Part shown: positions 18,272-26,610 of the stretch, piece after piece | How positions within the stretch are numbered: position 1 is the stretch's first letter | How the letters are laid out: every line of letters starts with the position of its first letter | Assembly (NCBI GenBank): GCA_964400725.1 | Contig: CAYNVS010000003.1 | Location: 62,001 to 126,000, forward strand | Length of the DNA stretch: 64,000 nt | Reading direction: 5' to 3' | Source of the DNA: CAYNVS01 sp964400725 | Lineage (GTDB): Bacteria; Myxococcota_A; SURF-8; CAYNVS01 | Translations under genes and position numbers: made by a program | The notes under the pieces: generated by a model | Told to the model about the DNA's origin: nothing | What the model saw: only the letters and a program-made list of their open reading frames with translations | Databases searched by the model: none

Positions 18272-18838
18272 TTGAAGATTTTAAATAAAATTATTGTAGG
18301 CGCGCGCAAAGCGTCCGCAAGCGCGGACGTGGAAATGCGCGCGAAGCGAGCGCTGGCGGAAACTTCTCTTCTCGCGCTTTCGGCAATGTTTGAGCTGACC
18401 AGCGAACACGTTAAAGCCATGAAACTGGAAGTCGCCGGTTGGGAGAACGGCAGGAGAATAGGCATAGGCGTTTTGCCGCAAGGCCCTTACGTAACCATCA
18501 AATTTGAGGACGGCAAGTTCAAGCATATCGGCAAAGGGCTCGTCGATCCGCACGTCTCCATTCTCTTCAAAAACCTTGATTCGGCCGTTCTTATCTTTGC
18601 AGGTTTGATTGGCGCGCCGCAGGCGGTTGCCGAAAACCGCGTTCTCATTAACGGCGACAATAGTTACGCTATGCAGGTAACTCGCGCCATGGCGATAGTT
18701 CAGACGTATCTATTTCCGGCTGCAATATTAAATAAAACGTTTAAGAGGCCTCCCAAACTTTCCATGAAAGAGCTTGCGGTAAAAGGGAAGATACTAGGCT
18801 TATTGACCCCAAGGCTGGCGAAGGTCGCTTCGCGATAA
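18272..18838 (+). CDS. SCP2 sterol-binding-like protein
   Basis: 188 residues, starting with TTG; AGGAGGAG seven bases upstream makes this start convincing. The central part (about 60-135) has the SCP2-type pattern of a beta-strand with Gly-Pro (GIGVLPQGPYVTIKFEDG), then VSILFKNLDSAVLIFAG and a lipid-pocket-like helix. SCP2-like domains bind lipids or acyl chains; here it may be a carrier or chaperone. It is followed 48 bases later by an iron-containing alcohol dehydrogenase, suggesting a joint role in alcohol or aldehyde metabolism of hydrophobic substrates. That functional link is inferred from position only. Confidence 0.7.
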   Translation: MKILNKIIVGARKASASADVEMRAKRALAETSLLALSAMFELTSEHVKAMKLEVAGWENGRRIGIGVLPQGPYVTIKFEDGKFKHIGKGLVDPHVSILFKNLDSAVLIFAGLIGAPQAVAENRVLINGDNSYAMQVTRAMAIVQTYLFPAAILNKTFKRPPKLSMKELAVKGKILGLLTPRLAKVASR

Positions 18839-18886
18839 GAATTTTCATTCGAAATGATTTCGTTTTGACGAAAAGGAAAAAAGCGT

Positions 18887-20062
18887 ATGATTCCTAAATA
18901 CTACGAATTTTATTGCCCCGTTAAAATACTCGCCGGACGCAAGGCTTTAGCCAACATTCCATACGAAGTCGAACAGCTCGGCTGCTCGAACCCGTTGGTA
19001 ATAACGGACAAAATCATTGTCGCGGCGGGACTGCTAGATAAAGTCAAGCTCGCGTTCGCCGATTCGGGAATGAAAATTAAAAACGTCTTCGACGAGACGC
19101 CCGTTGATTCGAGCAACCGCGTCATAAACCGCGTCGCCGGCATTTTCCGCGATAAAGGCTGCGACTGCATAATCGCCGTCGGCGGCGGTTCCGTCATCGA
19201 CACGGCCAAAGGGGTCAACATCGTCGTTACGATGAAAACCGACGATCTGCTTAAATTTCAAGGAGTCGGGAGAGTGTCGGGCAACATGACGCCGTTCATA
19301 GCCGTTCCGACCACCGCCGGCACCGGCTCCGAAGTTACCGACGTCGCCGTGATATTGAACGAGGAGACCGGCGCGAAAATGTCGTTCGTTTCAAACTATC
19401 TCTTTCCGAACGTCGCCGTGCTCGACCCAGCGATGATGGAAACGATGCCGCCTAAAATTACCGCAGCCACGGGCATGGACGCTCTTACGCACGCGGTCGA
19501 AGCCTACACTTGCCTTCAAAAGAACCCGGTTTCCGACGGCTACGCGATTGCGGCGATAAGGCTTATCGCAAAATACCTTATTAAAGCCGTTAAAAACGGT
19601 AAGGACGAAGAGGCTCGCACAGCTATGGCAAGCGCGGCTCTGCTTGCGGGAATGGCTTTTTCCAACTCCAAGGTCGGCATGGTTCACGCGCTTGCGCACG
19701 CGACCGGAGGAGTCGCTCACGTGGCGCACGGAGTCGCGAACTCTATACTTCTTCCGTACGGCATGGAATACAACGTTGAGAAAGTCGCCGAATATTTAGG
19801 CGACATCGCCGGTTTTCTCGGCGAAAAGACCGACGGCATGGACGATACGGAAAAAGCGTATCTCGCCGCCGCCGCGGTTCGGAAGATGACGGCTAAGCTG
19901 AATAAAATATGCGGGCTTCCGACGACTCTTTCGGAAGCGGGCGTAAAAATGGAGCAGCTGCAAGCCATCGCCAAACTCGCGCTCGACGACGGCTCGCTAA
20001 CATACAATCCCGCGGAGATGGAATTCGACGAAGCGTTCGATTTGCTTAACAAGGCGTATTGA
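18887..20062 (+). CDS. Iron-containing alcohol dehydrogenase
   Basis: 391 residues, the normal length for group III alcohol dehydrogenases. The cofactor motif GGGSVIDTAKG lies near 105-115 and PTTAGTGSE near 145-153. Metal ligands are suggested by GMDALTHAVEAYT (Asp and His, about 200), VHALAHATGG (about 268) and VAHGVANSILLPYGMEYN (about 282). It interconverts an alcohol with its aldehyde or ketone using NAD(P). A good ribosome site (AAAAGGAAAA) precedes it, and the SCP2-like gene is just upstream. Typical of fermentative metabolism; the substrate cannot be assigned. Confidence 0.9.
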   Translation: MIPKYYEFYCPVKILAGRKALANIPYEVEQLGCSNPLVITDKIIVAAGLLDKVKLAFADSGMKIKNVFDETPVDSSNRVINRVAGIFRDKGCDCIIAVGGGSVIDTAKGVNIVVTMKTDDLLKFQGVGRVSGNMTPFIAVPTTAGTGSEVTDVAVILNEETGAKMSFVSNYLFPNVAVLDPAMMETMPPKITAATGMDALTHAVEAYTCLQKNPVSDGYAIAAIRLIAKYLIKAVKNGKDEEARTAMASAALLAGMAFSNSKVGMVHALAHATGGVAHVAHGVANSILLPYGMEYNVEKVAEYLGDIAGFLGEKTDGMDDTEKAYLAAAAVRKMTAKLNKICGLPTTLSEAGVKMEQLQAIAKLALDDGSLTYNPAEMEFDEAFDLLNKAY

Positions 20063-20088
20063 CGCAAAAGGGCTTTAAAAAGGTTTAA

Positions 20089-20117
20089 GGCGCGTCTTTA
20101 TGGCGCGCCGTTTTTTT
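20089..20117 (+). terminator. Terminator after the iron ADH
   Basis: A 6-bp GC stem GGCGCG / CGCGCC with a 9-base loop and seven T after one G. The next gene starts only 18 bases later. Confidence 0.75.
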
Positions 20118-20134
20118 AAAAAGGATTTGTTGTA

Positions 20135-20845
20135 ATGAAAAAGAAATTAACCTTGACGTTGACGATTATCGCGCTGGCGAGCGGCTTTTCCTATTTTATG
20201 TTTGCGGCGGACAAAACGCCCGATAAAAAGCCGACCGACAATGCCCAATCCGTTAAGTTGCCTGCCCCCAAAACGGACGGCGGAATGGCGGTGGAGAAGA
20301 CTCTTGCGACGAGGCGGTCGTGCCGAGCGATTGAAGACAAACCGATTTCCATCGAAACGCTCTCGCAGCTGTTATGGGCGGCTCAGGGAACGACCGACGA
20401 CAAGGGACATCGCACGGCCCCCTCGGCCCGGGCGGTTTACGCGCTTGAGACTTACGTCGTCGCAGGCAACGTAACAGGCCTGCCGAGCGGAATTTACAAA
20501 TACCGTACGGCTAAACACGAGCTTGAGCTTGTAAAGGCGGGCGATTTGCGCGCCGAGATGGTCGAGAAGGCGGCAAAGCAGGACTGGATAAAGTCGGCTC
20601 CCGTCATTGTCATTCTGTCGGGAGTCGCGTCTCGCATGGTAATGAAGGACGGAGCGAAGATGATGAAGTTCATGTACGTGGAAGCGGGCCTGGCGGCGGA
20701 GAATTTCTTCCTACAAGTCGTCTCGCTCGGCCTCGGCTCTACTTACGTCGGCGGTTTCGACGTCGATAAAACGCGCGAATTTTTGGGCGCAAGCGCGGAT
20801 GAGGAACCGATTGCGGTTTTGCCCGCGGGGTATAAAAAGCGGTAA
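20135..20845 (+). CDS. Exported nitroreductase-family protein (SagB/ThcOx-like)
   Basis: 236 residues. The N-terminus is a signal peptide or membrane anchor (KKKLTLTLTIIALASGFSYFMFA) with no lipobox. The rest is an FMN nitroreductase fold: KTLATRRSCRAIEDKPIS near 55-72, LSQLLWAAQGTTDDKGHRTAPSARA near 77-101, and the late GLGSTYVGGFD. The SARA-x-YALETYVV pattern resembles the SagB-type oxidase branch. No precursor peptide or cyclodehydratase gene is nearby, so peptide azoline oxidation is unlikely. Nitroreductases are usually cytosolic; the export signal is unusual. Confidence 0.82.
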   Translation: MKKKLTLTLTIIALASGFSYFMFAADKTPDKKPTDNAQSVKLPAPKTDGGMAVEKTLATRRSCRAIEDKPISIETLSQLLWAAQGTTDDKGHRTAPSARAVYALETYVVAGNVTGLPSGIYKYRTAKHELELVKAGDLRAEMVEKAAKQDWIKSAPVIVILSGVASRMVMKDGAKMMKFMYVEAGLAAENFFLQVVSLGLGSTYVGGFDVDKTREFLGASADEEPIAVLPAGYKKR

Positions 20846-20904
20846 ATAGTAGTTTAAATTTTAATATTTTGAAATTATTGAAGTAATAATCGATATTGGG
20901 GCAA

Positions 20905-21933
20905 TCAATTCCCCTGCGCGCCGCCTTTGTCTTTGAGTCTTTTATCCAGCTCCTCCTGCACCACGCGGCGGACGATTTCCTCTAGTCGATGCTCGATGCT
21001 ATGTTCGATGCGGTGGTAAAGCTCCTTCTGCTTGCGGTCCAGGACTTCGATGATTTTCTGCTTGAAATAAAGGTAATAAACCAGCAGCGCAAGCCCGAAG
21101 CCGCCGACGACGTCGAGGATGAAATGCTGCTTTGAAAACAGCGTTGATAAACCTATCGTTATAGCGACGAAAATTCCCATGATTCCGAGCCCTAAGTTTA
21201 TTTCAAGCATCGCCAGACCGGCCATCATGGCCATAGCGCAATGCGTAGACGGAAAGCAGTTCCACGGGTTGTCATTGTTGTAAACAATGCTTAATACCCA
21301 CGTTGAGAAGTCATTCGCAACAAGCTGCGGGCGCGGGTAGGCGACCGGATAGAATGTGAAAATGATGTAGGCTATTACCATCACGGTGATGTACGAGAAC
21401 ATTACCAGCTTGGCAACGCGCTTGTCCGCGACGATGAAGAACGGCAGCAGGAAAAGCTCGTAAATGGTAAGGTAAATGAATACATGCTGCGGGATAAACC
21501 TTATTTTGGCGTCCGAGGCGAGGAGAAGGCTGTGCATCTGTTCGCCGGCTACGGAGTAGCTTGTATAAAAGTAACCGCCCGACCAAACCGCGAACATCAC
21601 GGTCGCAACGATTAGCCAGTCGAACCGCTTAAATAGTGATTCCGGCGCGTCCGGATCGATAATTGTGAATAGGTTTATCTTCAACCAGTGCTTTTTGCGG
21701 TATCGGTCAATCGCGAAGCCGACCGCGGTAATAAGGGACGGGAAAATGAAAGCGGCGAAAACGACCTTGAAAGAGTAGGGGAGGTTGATCGGAAAGAAAG
21801 TCTCGGATAGAAAAAATAGGTAGAGGACGATAATTATTCCGGATAGATAGAAGAACATGAATAGGCGGACAATGCGGCTCAACTCGTTCACCAAAGCTTC
21901 CTGCATGTATTTGGTCGCCTTATTTTCGTTCAT
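20905..21933 (-). CDS. PAP2-family membrane phosphatase
   Basis: 342 residues with six or so hydrophobic segments. The phosphatase motifs are CFPSTHCAMAM near 228-238 and STLFSKQHFILDVVGG near 264-279, with Lys where the usual motif has Arg (SRxxHxxxD). The C-terminus from about 290 is a charged coiled-coil-like helix rich in Glu, Arg and Lys, which is not part of the normal domain. Such enzymes dephosphorylate lipid phosphates in the inner membrane. The start overlaps the end of the PfkB kinase gene by four bases, which implies co-translation. Confidence 0.85.
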   Translation of the reverse strand: MNENKATKYMQEALVNELSRIVRLFMFFYLSGIIIVLYLFFLSETFFPINLPYSFKVVFAAFIFPSLITAVGFAIDRYRKKHWLKINLFTIIDPDAPESLFKRFDWLIVATVMFAVWSGGYFYTSYSVAGEQMHSLLLASDAKIRFIPQHVFIYLTIYELFLLPFFIVADKRVAKLVMFSYITVMVIAYIIFTFYPVAYPRPQLVANDFSTWVLSIVYNNDNPWNCFPSTHCAMAMMAGLAMLEINLGLGIMGIFVAITIGLSTLFSKQHFILDVVGGFGLALLVYYLYFKQKIIEVLDRKQKELYHRIEHSIEHRLEEIVRRVVQEELDKRLKDKGGAQGN

Positions 21934-22931
21934 TCGTTAATTATCTTTTCAACTTCAGCTCTGACTTTTGTCCAGGCAAAAGGCGGCATTACAGCCCCTA
22001 TGTGCATAACCGTCTCCGCGCCGACGACCGAACCGATGCGTCCGCATTGGTCAACGCTTAAACCCTTGACGTAACCGTAAAGAAAGCCTCCGCCCCAAGA
22101 GTCTCCCGCGCCGGTAGTATCGGCGGCGCATTTAACGCGGACAGGCTCGATTATATAATCGCCGGTTTCGTCTCTTATTATACTGCCGTCGGCGCCCAGC
22201 TTAACGGCGGCGGTTTCGCAAATGGAAGATAGCGCTTCCAATCCGGTTTCTACGTCTTCGGATTCTGCGAAAGCGGCGAGTTCCTCTTGATTCGAGAATA
22301 CGACGTCGATGAATTCCGCTATTACGCTTTTTATTTCGTTACGGTAAGCCTTTACTACCTCGAATGAGCCTAAATCTACGCTCGCGGCGCATCCCGCCTG
22401 TTTGGCGGCTTTTAATATCGCAAGCAGAACGTTGAGCTGGTTGAACATAAATCCTTCAACGTGAACGGTTCCGAAGTTTGAAAAATCGGTTTTTGCGACG
22501 TCTTGTTCGGAAATATGTATCGACGCGCCTAAATCGGTGCGCATGGTGCGTTCGCAGTCGGGCGTAATAAGGCTTAAGCATCTTGCGGTTGAGGCGTTTT
22601 CCACTCGTTTGACCCGCGAAACGTCGGCTCCTATGTCAGCGACCCTTTTATAGAAAAAATCTCCGTCGTCGTCGTTTCCAATTGCGCCCATAAAAGCGCC
22701 TTTGCCGCCGAGGCTTGTAAAGGCGCAAATCGTATTGCTGGCCGCCCCCCCTATTCCACGGGTTATCGGGGAATTTATTTCTTGTAAATAAGAAAGCATT
22801 TTATGCGAATCGACAAGCTCGCGTCCTCCTTTTCGTCCGCCAATGCGCCAAAGAAATTCGTCGCTTGTAAGCGCAAGCAAATCCACTATCGGCGAGCCTA
22901 TTCCCAATACGCGGTCGTTTTTCGGTTTCAT
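21930..22931 (-). CDS. PfkB-family sugar/nucleoside kinase (adenosine-kinase-like)
   Basis: I place the start at the Met codon at 22931 (MKPKNDRVLGIGSPIVDLL); the longer frame to 23003 adds 24 residues that do not fit the family. It then has 333 residues. Motifs are GIGGAASNTICAFTSLGG (substrate side) and ADTTGAGDSWGGGF near the C-terminus, which contains the catalytic Asp and anion hole. The overall pattern (GIGSPIVD..., ITPDCERTM) is closest to adenosine kinase-like members. It phosphorylates a sugar or nucleoside with ATP. It is translationally coupled to the PAP2 gene. Confidence 0.87.
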   Translation of the reverse strand: MKPKNDRVLGIGSPIVDLLALTSDEFLWRIGGRKGGRELVDSHKMLSYLQEINSPITRGIGGAASNTICAFTSLGGKGAFMGAIGNDDDGDFFYKRVADIGADVSRVKRVENASTARCLSLITPDCERTMRTDLGASIHISEQDVAKTDFSNFGTVHVEGFMFNQLNVLLAILKAAKQAGCAASVDLGSFEVVKAYRNEIKSVIAEFIDVVFSNQEELAAFAESEDVETGLEALSSICETAAVKLGADGSIIRDETGDYIIEPVRVKCAADTTGAGDSWGGGFLYGYVKGLSVDQCGRIGSVVGAETVMHIGAVMPPFAWTKVRAEVEKIINE

Positions 22932-23118
22932 TGCTCTAATAGTTTTTTTATATTTTGGTTTAACAAACCAAAAAAAATTAACACATTTCGCAAAGCAGGA
23001 CAAACGATTTTTGCGGAAAACAGGCGGTTTTTCCGACTCGTTTTCAATTTGGCCTAATTAATAACTTCCGCGCTCTCCGGCAGAAAGCGGCGACAATATC
23101 CGTTTAATTGACGGAGTA

Positions 23119-23143
23119 TAAAAGTCCCATTCAAACGGGGACT
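23119..23143 (-). terminator. Probable terminator after the barrel gene
   Basis: On the minus strand a stem AGTCCC / GGGACT with a 9-base loop, followed by TTTTATA. The T-run is modest. Confidence 0.45.
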
Positions 23144-23185
23144 GGTCAGTTTACGCCGCTTTTTTTACGTATTTTGCGAAAAGGA

Positions 23186-23780
23186 CTAAAAAGCGTAACC
23201 GACGCCGAGGTTGAAAGTAAAGCCGTCCACTTTGATTTTTACGTCTTCAACTTTCCAGTTGCGATGCGTAACGCCCAACTCCGCCATTGCGAAAAATCCA
23301 GTATCGAGAATGTCGTAAGTCGCGCCTACAAAAAAGTTCAGCGCAAAGGCATTTGCGTCGTCTCCCTTATCGGGAATTATTCTGGAATACCCCAGCCCAA
23401 GTCTGCCGTAAACGTCCATTCCGAGACTTTCAAGCGGGTACATTCCTTTGACAACTCCTAGTATGGAAATGTCTTTTGTGTCGTTGTCGCCGTAGTACGC
23501 GGGGTAAATTATAAACTGCGCGTCCGCGCCCACTGCGATGTAGCGCCAAACCTTATAGTTAAAGAAAAGCGTTCCTCCGCCGCTGAAGTCTCCGGTCGTC
23601 GAACCTGAAGCGGTCTGACCCATGAAGGTCATTTCCGTTTCAATCGTCGGGTCGATTATCATGTTGCCCAACGCGCCTAGTTGGAAGGACTTATCCGAGG
23701 CCGAGGCGGTTGAAAACGAAGCGAAAGTCGCGACCGCGACCAGCGTTATCGCCGAGATTATAATTTTAATTTTTTTTCAT
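23186..23780 (-). CDS. Outer-membrane beta-barrel protein with start out of frame at an A8 tract
   Basis: The mature part (stop at 23186) is a barrel-like protein of about 170 residues ending in NLGVGYAF, with the terminal Phe of outer-membrane proteins. The matching frame upstream encodes a good signal peptide (KIIISAITLVAVATFASF) but no start codon. The only ATG with a ribosome site (AAAGGAG, eight bases before 23780) is followed by eight A and is out of frame; seven A would join it exactly. A strong promoter lies upstream, so the gene appears to be expressed. The extra A could be an assembly error, a phase-variable tract or a site of transcriptional slippage. The downstream ATG at 23671 would lack the signal peptide. 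Confidence 0.75.
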
Positions 23781-23840
23781 AAAAACGCTCCTTTCCACAT
23801 ATCAATTACGATGCAAGCGAATTGCCCGCAAAACGGCTTA

Positions 23841-23869
23841 TTTATAGCCGAACGACAGGGCGAGGTCAA
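23841..23869 (-). promoter_or_regulatory. Strong sigma70-like promoter for the barrel gene
   Basis: On the minus strand: TTGACC, exactly 17 bases, TATAAA, about 60 bases before the ATG at 23780. Confidence 0.65.
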
Positions 23870-24119
23870 GAGCAATGTCGTTTGTATTGTAGGCGCCTCC
23901 CGACTCATATCCACTTGTACCGTGACTCGCGGGCAAGCGGCTCAGCTTTTGCGTCCTTATGCAGCGTAAATTGCCGTTGTATCGGCGAGACGGGCAGAAA
24001 TTAGAAATTATTTCCAATAGTTTCCGTGGGAGGGCGCTCTGTCGCCCGACTTAATTTGGCGGTAGTTTACATAACTTCATAAGATGAATTCCGGCTTGCC
24101 GAATATTAATAATATCATT
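23870..24119. other. Intergenic region
   Basis: No convincing gene. A small inverted repeat GGGCG / CGCCC (around 24036-24051) followed by a T-rich stretch is visible, too weak to call a terminator. Confidence 0.4.
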
Positions 24120-24230
24120 ATGAGAAACATTATGTTTTTGTTAGTTATTTTTGTAGGCTGGTTGACGTTTTTCGTCTTCTTTGCGGGCAAAGCTGGGCAA
24201 AAATTTCATACCTATGACAATTATTGTTGA
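24120..24230 (+). CDS. Possible 36-residue membrane microprotein
   Basis: ATG at 24120 to TGA at 24230. The product is a short basic start (MRNIM), one hydrophobic stretch (FLLVIFVGWLTFFVFFAG) and a short polar tail ending NYC. It is built like a single-span small membrane protein, but there is no clear ribosome site, so it may be chance. Confidence 0.3.
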   Translation: MRNIMFLLVIFVGWLTFFVFFAGKAGQKFHTYDNYC

Positions 24231-24395
24231 CGGCGCGAATTTTTTTTTGAGAAATGAACCGCGGTTTCTTCAACTTTTTTGAAAATACTGAATATTTTTA
24301 GCGGGTTCAATTTGCGCAAGCTGGCGCCGCGGTTGCTATTTAGTAATTAGTCGAGGCAGTTTGCCTTTGCTTCTTTGATTTGAAAGGAGTTCGCT

Positions 24396-24626
24396 ATGAC
24401 TAAATTGGAAATACTCGAAGTCTTCGGCGTTACGCTTAACGAACTTTTTGAAAAAATGCCCGCGCTTGAATGCGTCGAGGTTAATTCCATTACTAAAAGA
24501 ACTATGGGAACCCTTCACCCGTCGTACGAAATCAATCTTTACTTTGAAGACCAGCGAAATATTGCGCCCGACTGCGGCAATGTAATAAGGCGAAACGACG
24601 TATTGGGTTCTGTCCCGGACGCTTGA
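24396..24626 (+). CDS. Small protein of unknown function (76 residues)
   Basis: A perfect ribosome site AAAGGAG six bases before ATG supports translation. The 76-residue product has a helical start (KLEILEVFGVTLNELFEKM), then beta-like segments (HPSYEINLYFED), no signal peptide and no recognised family. A strong hairpin terminator follows 70 bases after the stop. A 123-residue frame on the other strand covers the same region but has no comparable signals. Confidence 0.55.
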   Translation: MTKLEILEVFGVTLNELFEKMPALECVEVNSITKRTMGTLHPSYEINLYFEDQRNIAPDCGNVIRRNDVLGSVPDA

Positions 24627-24693
24627 GAAAGGCATATCAGGCGAAAATTTTGCGCGAACGGTCTGACCGTCGCAAATGAGCCTGTGGAAATAA

Positions 24694-24715
24694 GGGGCGG
24701 ATAACATTCCGCCCC
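24694..24715. terminator. Terminator between the 76-residue gene and the nuo operon
   Basis: A 7-bp stem GGGGCGG / CCGCCCC with an 8-base loop. The plus side is followed by a T-rich stretch and the minus side by TTATTT, so it could end both convergent units. Confidence 0.7.
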
Positions 24716-24751
24716 GCTTATTCTTTATTTTACCAATAAAATGCCGCGGTT

Positions 24752-25393
24752 TTATTCGGAGGTTTTGCGGCCTCTATACCGGCGCAATATTTTCGGGAGA
24801 CGCGCAGGCTTCGGATAACTCTTTTCCATATAAACTACTTCGTGCGGCGGGTTTGGCGGGTTAAGCAATTCCTCTTTGCCGACGATGTTCTCTTCGCGGG
24901 TATATCCGACGCGGCTCGCTATTCCGCTGTCCATTCTTATCGCGTCTTCCGGACATGCCTCTACGCAAAGTCCGCAATAAATGCAGCGCGCGAGGTCGAT
25001 TGTAAACGTTTTGGGGTATTTATCAATTCTCTGGCGGTCGGTTAAGTACGGCGTTTCAAGCTCGCCCGCCTCGATTGTAATGCAGCCGCTTGGGCAAGCC
25101 ATTTCGCACATTTTGCACGCTACGCATGTCGCCATGCCGTTGGAGCGCGTCGTAAGCCAGTGCCGCCCGCGCCACCTGCCTGACAGCGGTTTTTTTACCT
25201 CCGGATATTCTATCGTTACAACCTGACGGCGAAGCAGCGTATTTTTCCAAAAATGCGTAAAGGTGTAAAGCAGCCCGTTTGTTATCGGGCCGATATAAAG
25301 AGATTCCCATGCGGAAAGTCTGCGGCTCATTTTAGTATATTTCAGCGCGGAGCCTTTTTCCGGCTTCTTTGCCTCTTCGTTGTGCGAGCTCAT
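24752..25393 (-). CDS. nuoI: NADH-quinone oxidoreductase subunit I
   Basis: 213 residues. Two 4Fe-4S cluster motifs are present: CVACKMCEMACP near 92-103 and CIYCGLCVEACP near 137-148. They carry electrons to the N2 cluster in NuoB. The N-terminal part (LLYTFTHFWKNTL) is the amphipathic helix that sits on the membrane. It is the last gene of this nuo operon; a terminator follows, and nuoJ-N are not present downstream as they would be in a full operon. Confidence 0.95.
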   Translation of the reverse strand: MSSHNEEAKKPEKGSALKYTKMSRRLSAWESLYIGPITNGLLYTFTHFWKNTLLRRQVVTIEYPEVKKPLSGRWRGRHWLTTRSNGMATCVACKMCEMACPSGCITIEAGELETPYLTDRQRIDKYPKTFTIDLARCIYCGLCVEACPEDAIRMDSGIASRVGYTREENIVGKEELLNPPNPPHEVVYMEKSYPKPARLPKILRRYRGRKTSE

Positions 25394-25405
25394 ATCGGCG
25401 CTCCT

Positions 25406-26590
25406 CTATTTCGAGCCGAAAATTAAAATCAAAACCGCCGTAACGGCCATGTTTATCATCGCCAGCGGCAAAAGCAGCTTCCAGCCGAGGTTCATAAGCT
25501 GGTCGTACCTGAAGCGCGGAACAGACCAGCGGATAAGCAGCTGGAAGAACGAGAAGAATAAAACCTTGATCGCGAAAACCAAAAATTGCAGCAGCGAAAC
25601 GACCAGCGTTACGACCTGAATATTAACGTAAGGAATGATCGTATCGGCGCCGATTTTGGCGTTGAAGAAAGGAATTACGTCGGCGCGCCAGCTTAAATAA
25701 GGTATGTGGTAAGAGCCGAAGAACATTGTAGTAACCAAAGCCGCCACCGCCACGACTTCGATGAACTCGGCCAGCATGAAAGTGGCGAACTTGAAACCCG
25801 AATACTCGACGAAGTAGCCGACGATTTCGCTCTCGCCTTCCGGCAGGTCGAACGGCGCGCGCTTGGTTTCGGCAATAGAGGCCGTTAAGAACAATACAAA
25901 CCCGACCGGTTGAAGGAAAACGCCCCATGCGGGTAGAAATCCCAGAAGAAGGCCGTCCTGAGCGCGGGCTATTTCGTCGAGGCGAACCGTGCTGTAAACC
26001 ATCATCACGCCGACAATCGTCAACCCCATCGCGACTTCGTAGCTGAACATCTGCGCGGAAGCGCGCAGCGCGCCGAGCATTCCCAGTTTGCTGTCGGGCG
26101 AGTAGCCGGCCAGAACCGTTCCGTAAACCGTCAGCGAAGTAACCGCGAAAATGAAAAGCAGACCCGTGTTCAGCGGCGCGACGATTAGGTTGCTCGCGTA
26201 ATAAGATCTTATTGAGGGCATGTAGAACAGCAGGGTATCGCCGAATGGAATGACCGCGAAAATTATGAGAACCGGCACGAGCGCAAGAATTGGCGCGAGC
26301 TCGAAGAGAAACCGGCTGCCGAGCTTGGGCGTGTTGTCCTCTTTGAAAATCATTTTAATGCCGTCGGCGGCGACGTGCAGCAAGCCCCAAAATTTCAGTT
26401 TGTCGAGGAATTTTATAGGAATGGTAGCGCGGTTTGGGCCTAAACGATCCTGCATCATCGCGGACTGTCTTCGCTCCATCCACGTTAAAAAGCCGCCCAG
26501 CGGCATGGCGAAAAGCAGGATTAAAAAGATTGATTTAACCGCCGCCTCGAAAACCTGCCAGCCCCAATGTATGCCGATAGCGCCGTTCAT
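25406..26590 (-). CDS. nuoH: NADH-quinone oxidoreductase subunit H
   Basis: 394 residues, somewhat longer than usual (about 320-350), with eight or more hydrophobic segments. Conserved motifs are WMERRQSAMMQDRLGPNRA near 37-55 and RAPFDLPEGESEIVGYFVEY near 240-260. These charged loops form part of the quinone chamber and the start of the proton channel. It lies 12 bases after nuoI's start side in operon order D-H-I. The extra length comes from loops in the C-terminal third. Confidence 0.95.
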   Translation of the reverse strand: MNGAIGIHWGWQVFEAAVKSIFLILLFAMPLGGFLTWMERRQSAMMQDRLGPNRATIPIKFLDKLKFWGLLHVAADGIKMIFKEDNTPKLGSRFLFELAPILALVPVLIIFAVIPFGDTLLFYMPSIRSYYASNLIVAPLNTGLLFIFAVTSLTVYGTVLAGYSPDSKLGMLGALRASAQMFSYEVAMGLTIVGVMMVYSTVRLDEIARAQDGLLLGFLPAWGVFLQPVGFVLFLTASIAETKRAPFDLPEGESEIVGYFVEYSGFKFATFMLAEFIEVVAVAALVTTMFFGSYHIPYLSWRADVIPFFNAKIGADTIIPYVNIQVVTLVVSLLQFLVFAIKVLFFSFFQLLIRWSVPRFRYDQLMNLGWKLLLPLAMINMAVTAVLILIFGSK

Positions 26591-26610
26591 CGCAATTCTC
26601 CGGTTTTAAA

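Noticed and set aside
17998..18465. A 155-residue minus-strand frame in front of lon
   Set aside because: It overlaps the well-supported start of the SCP2-like gene, has no ribosome site, and its product looks like a random translation.
24336..24707. A 123-residue minus-strand frame opposite the 76-residue gene
   Set aside because: The plus-strand frame has a perfect ribosome site and a terminator; this one has neither and runs through the terminator hairpin.
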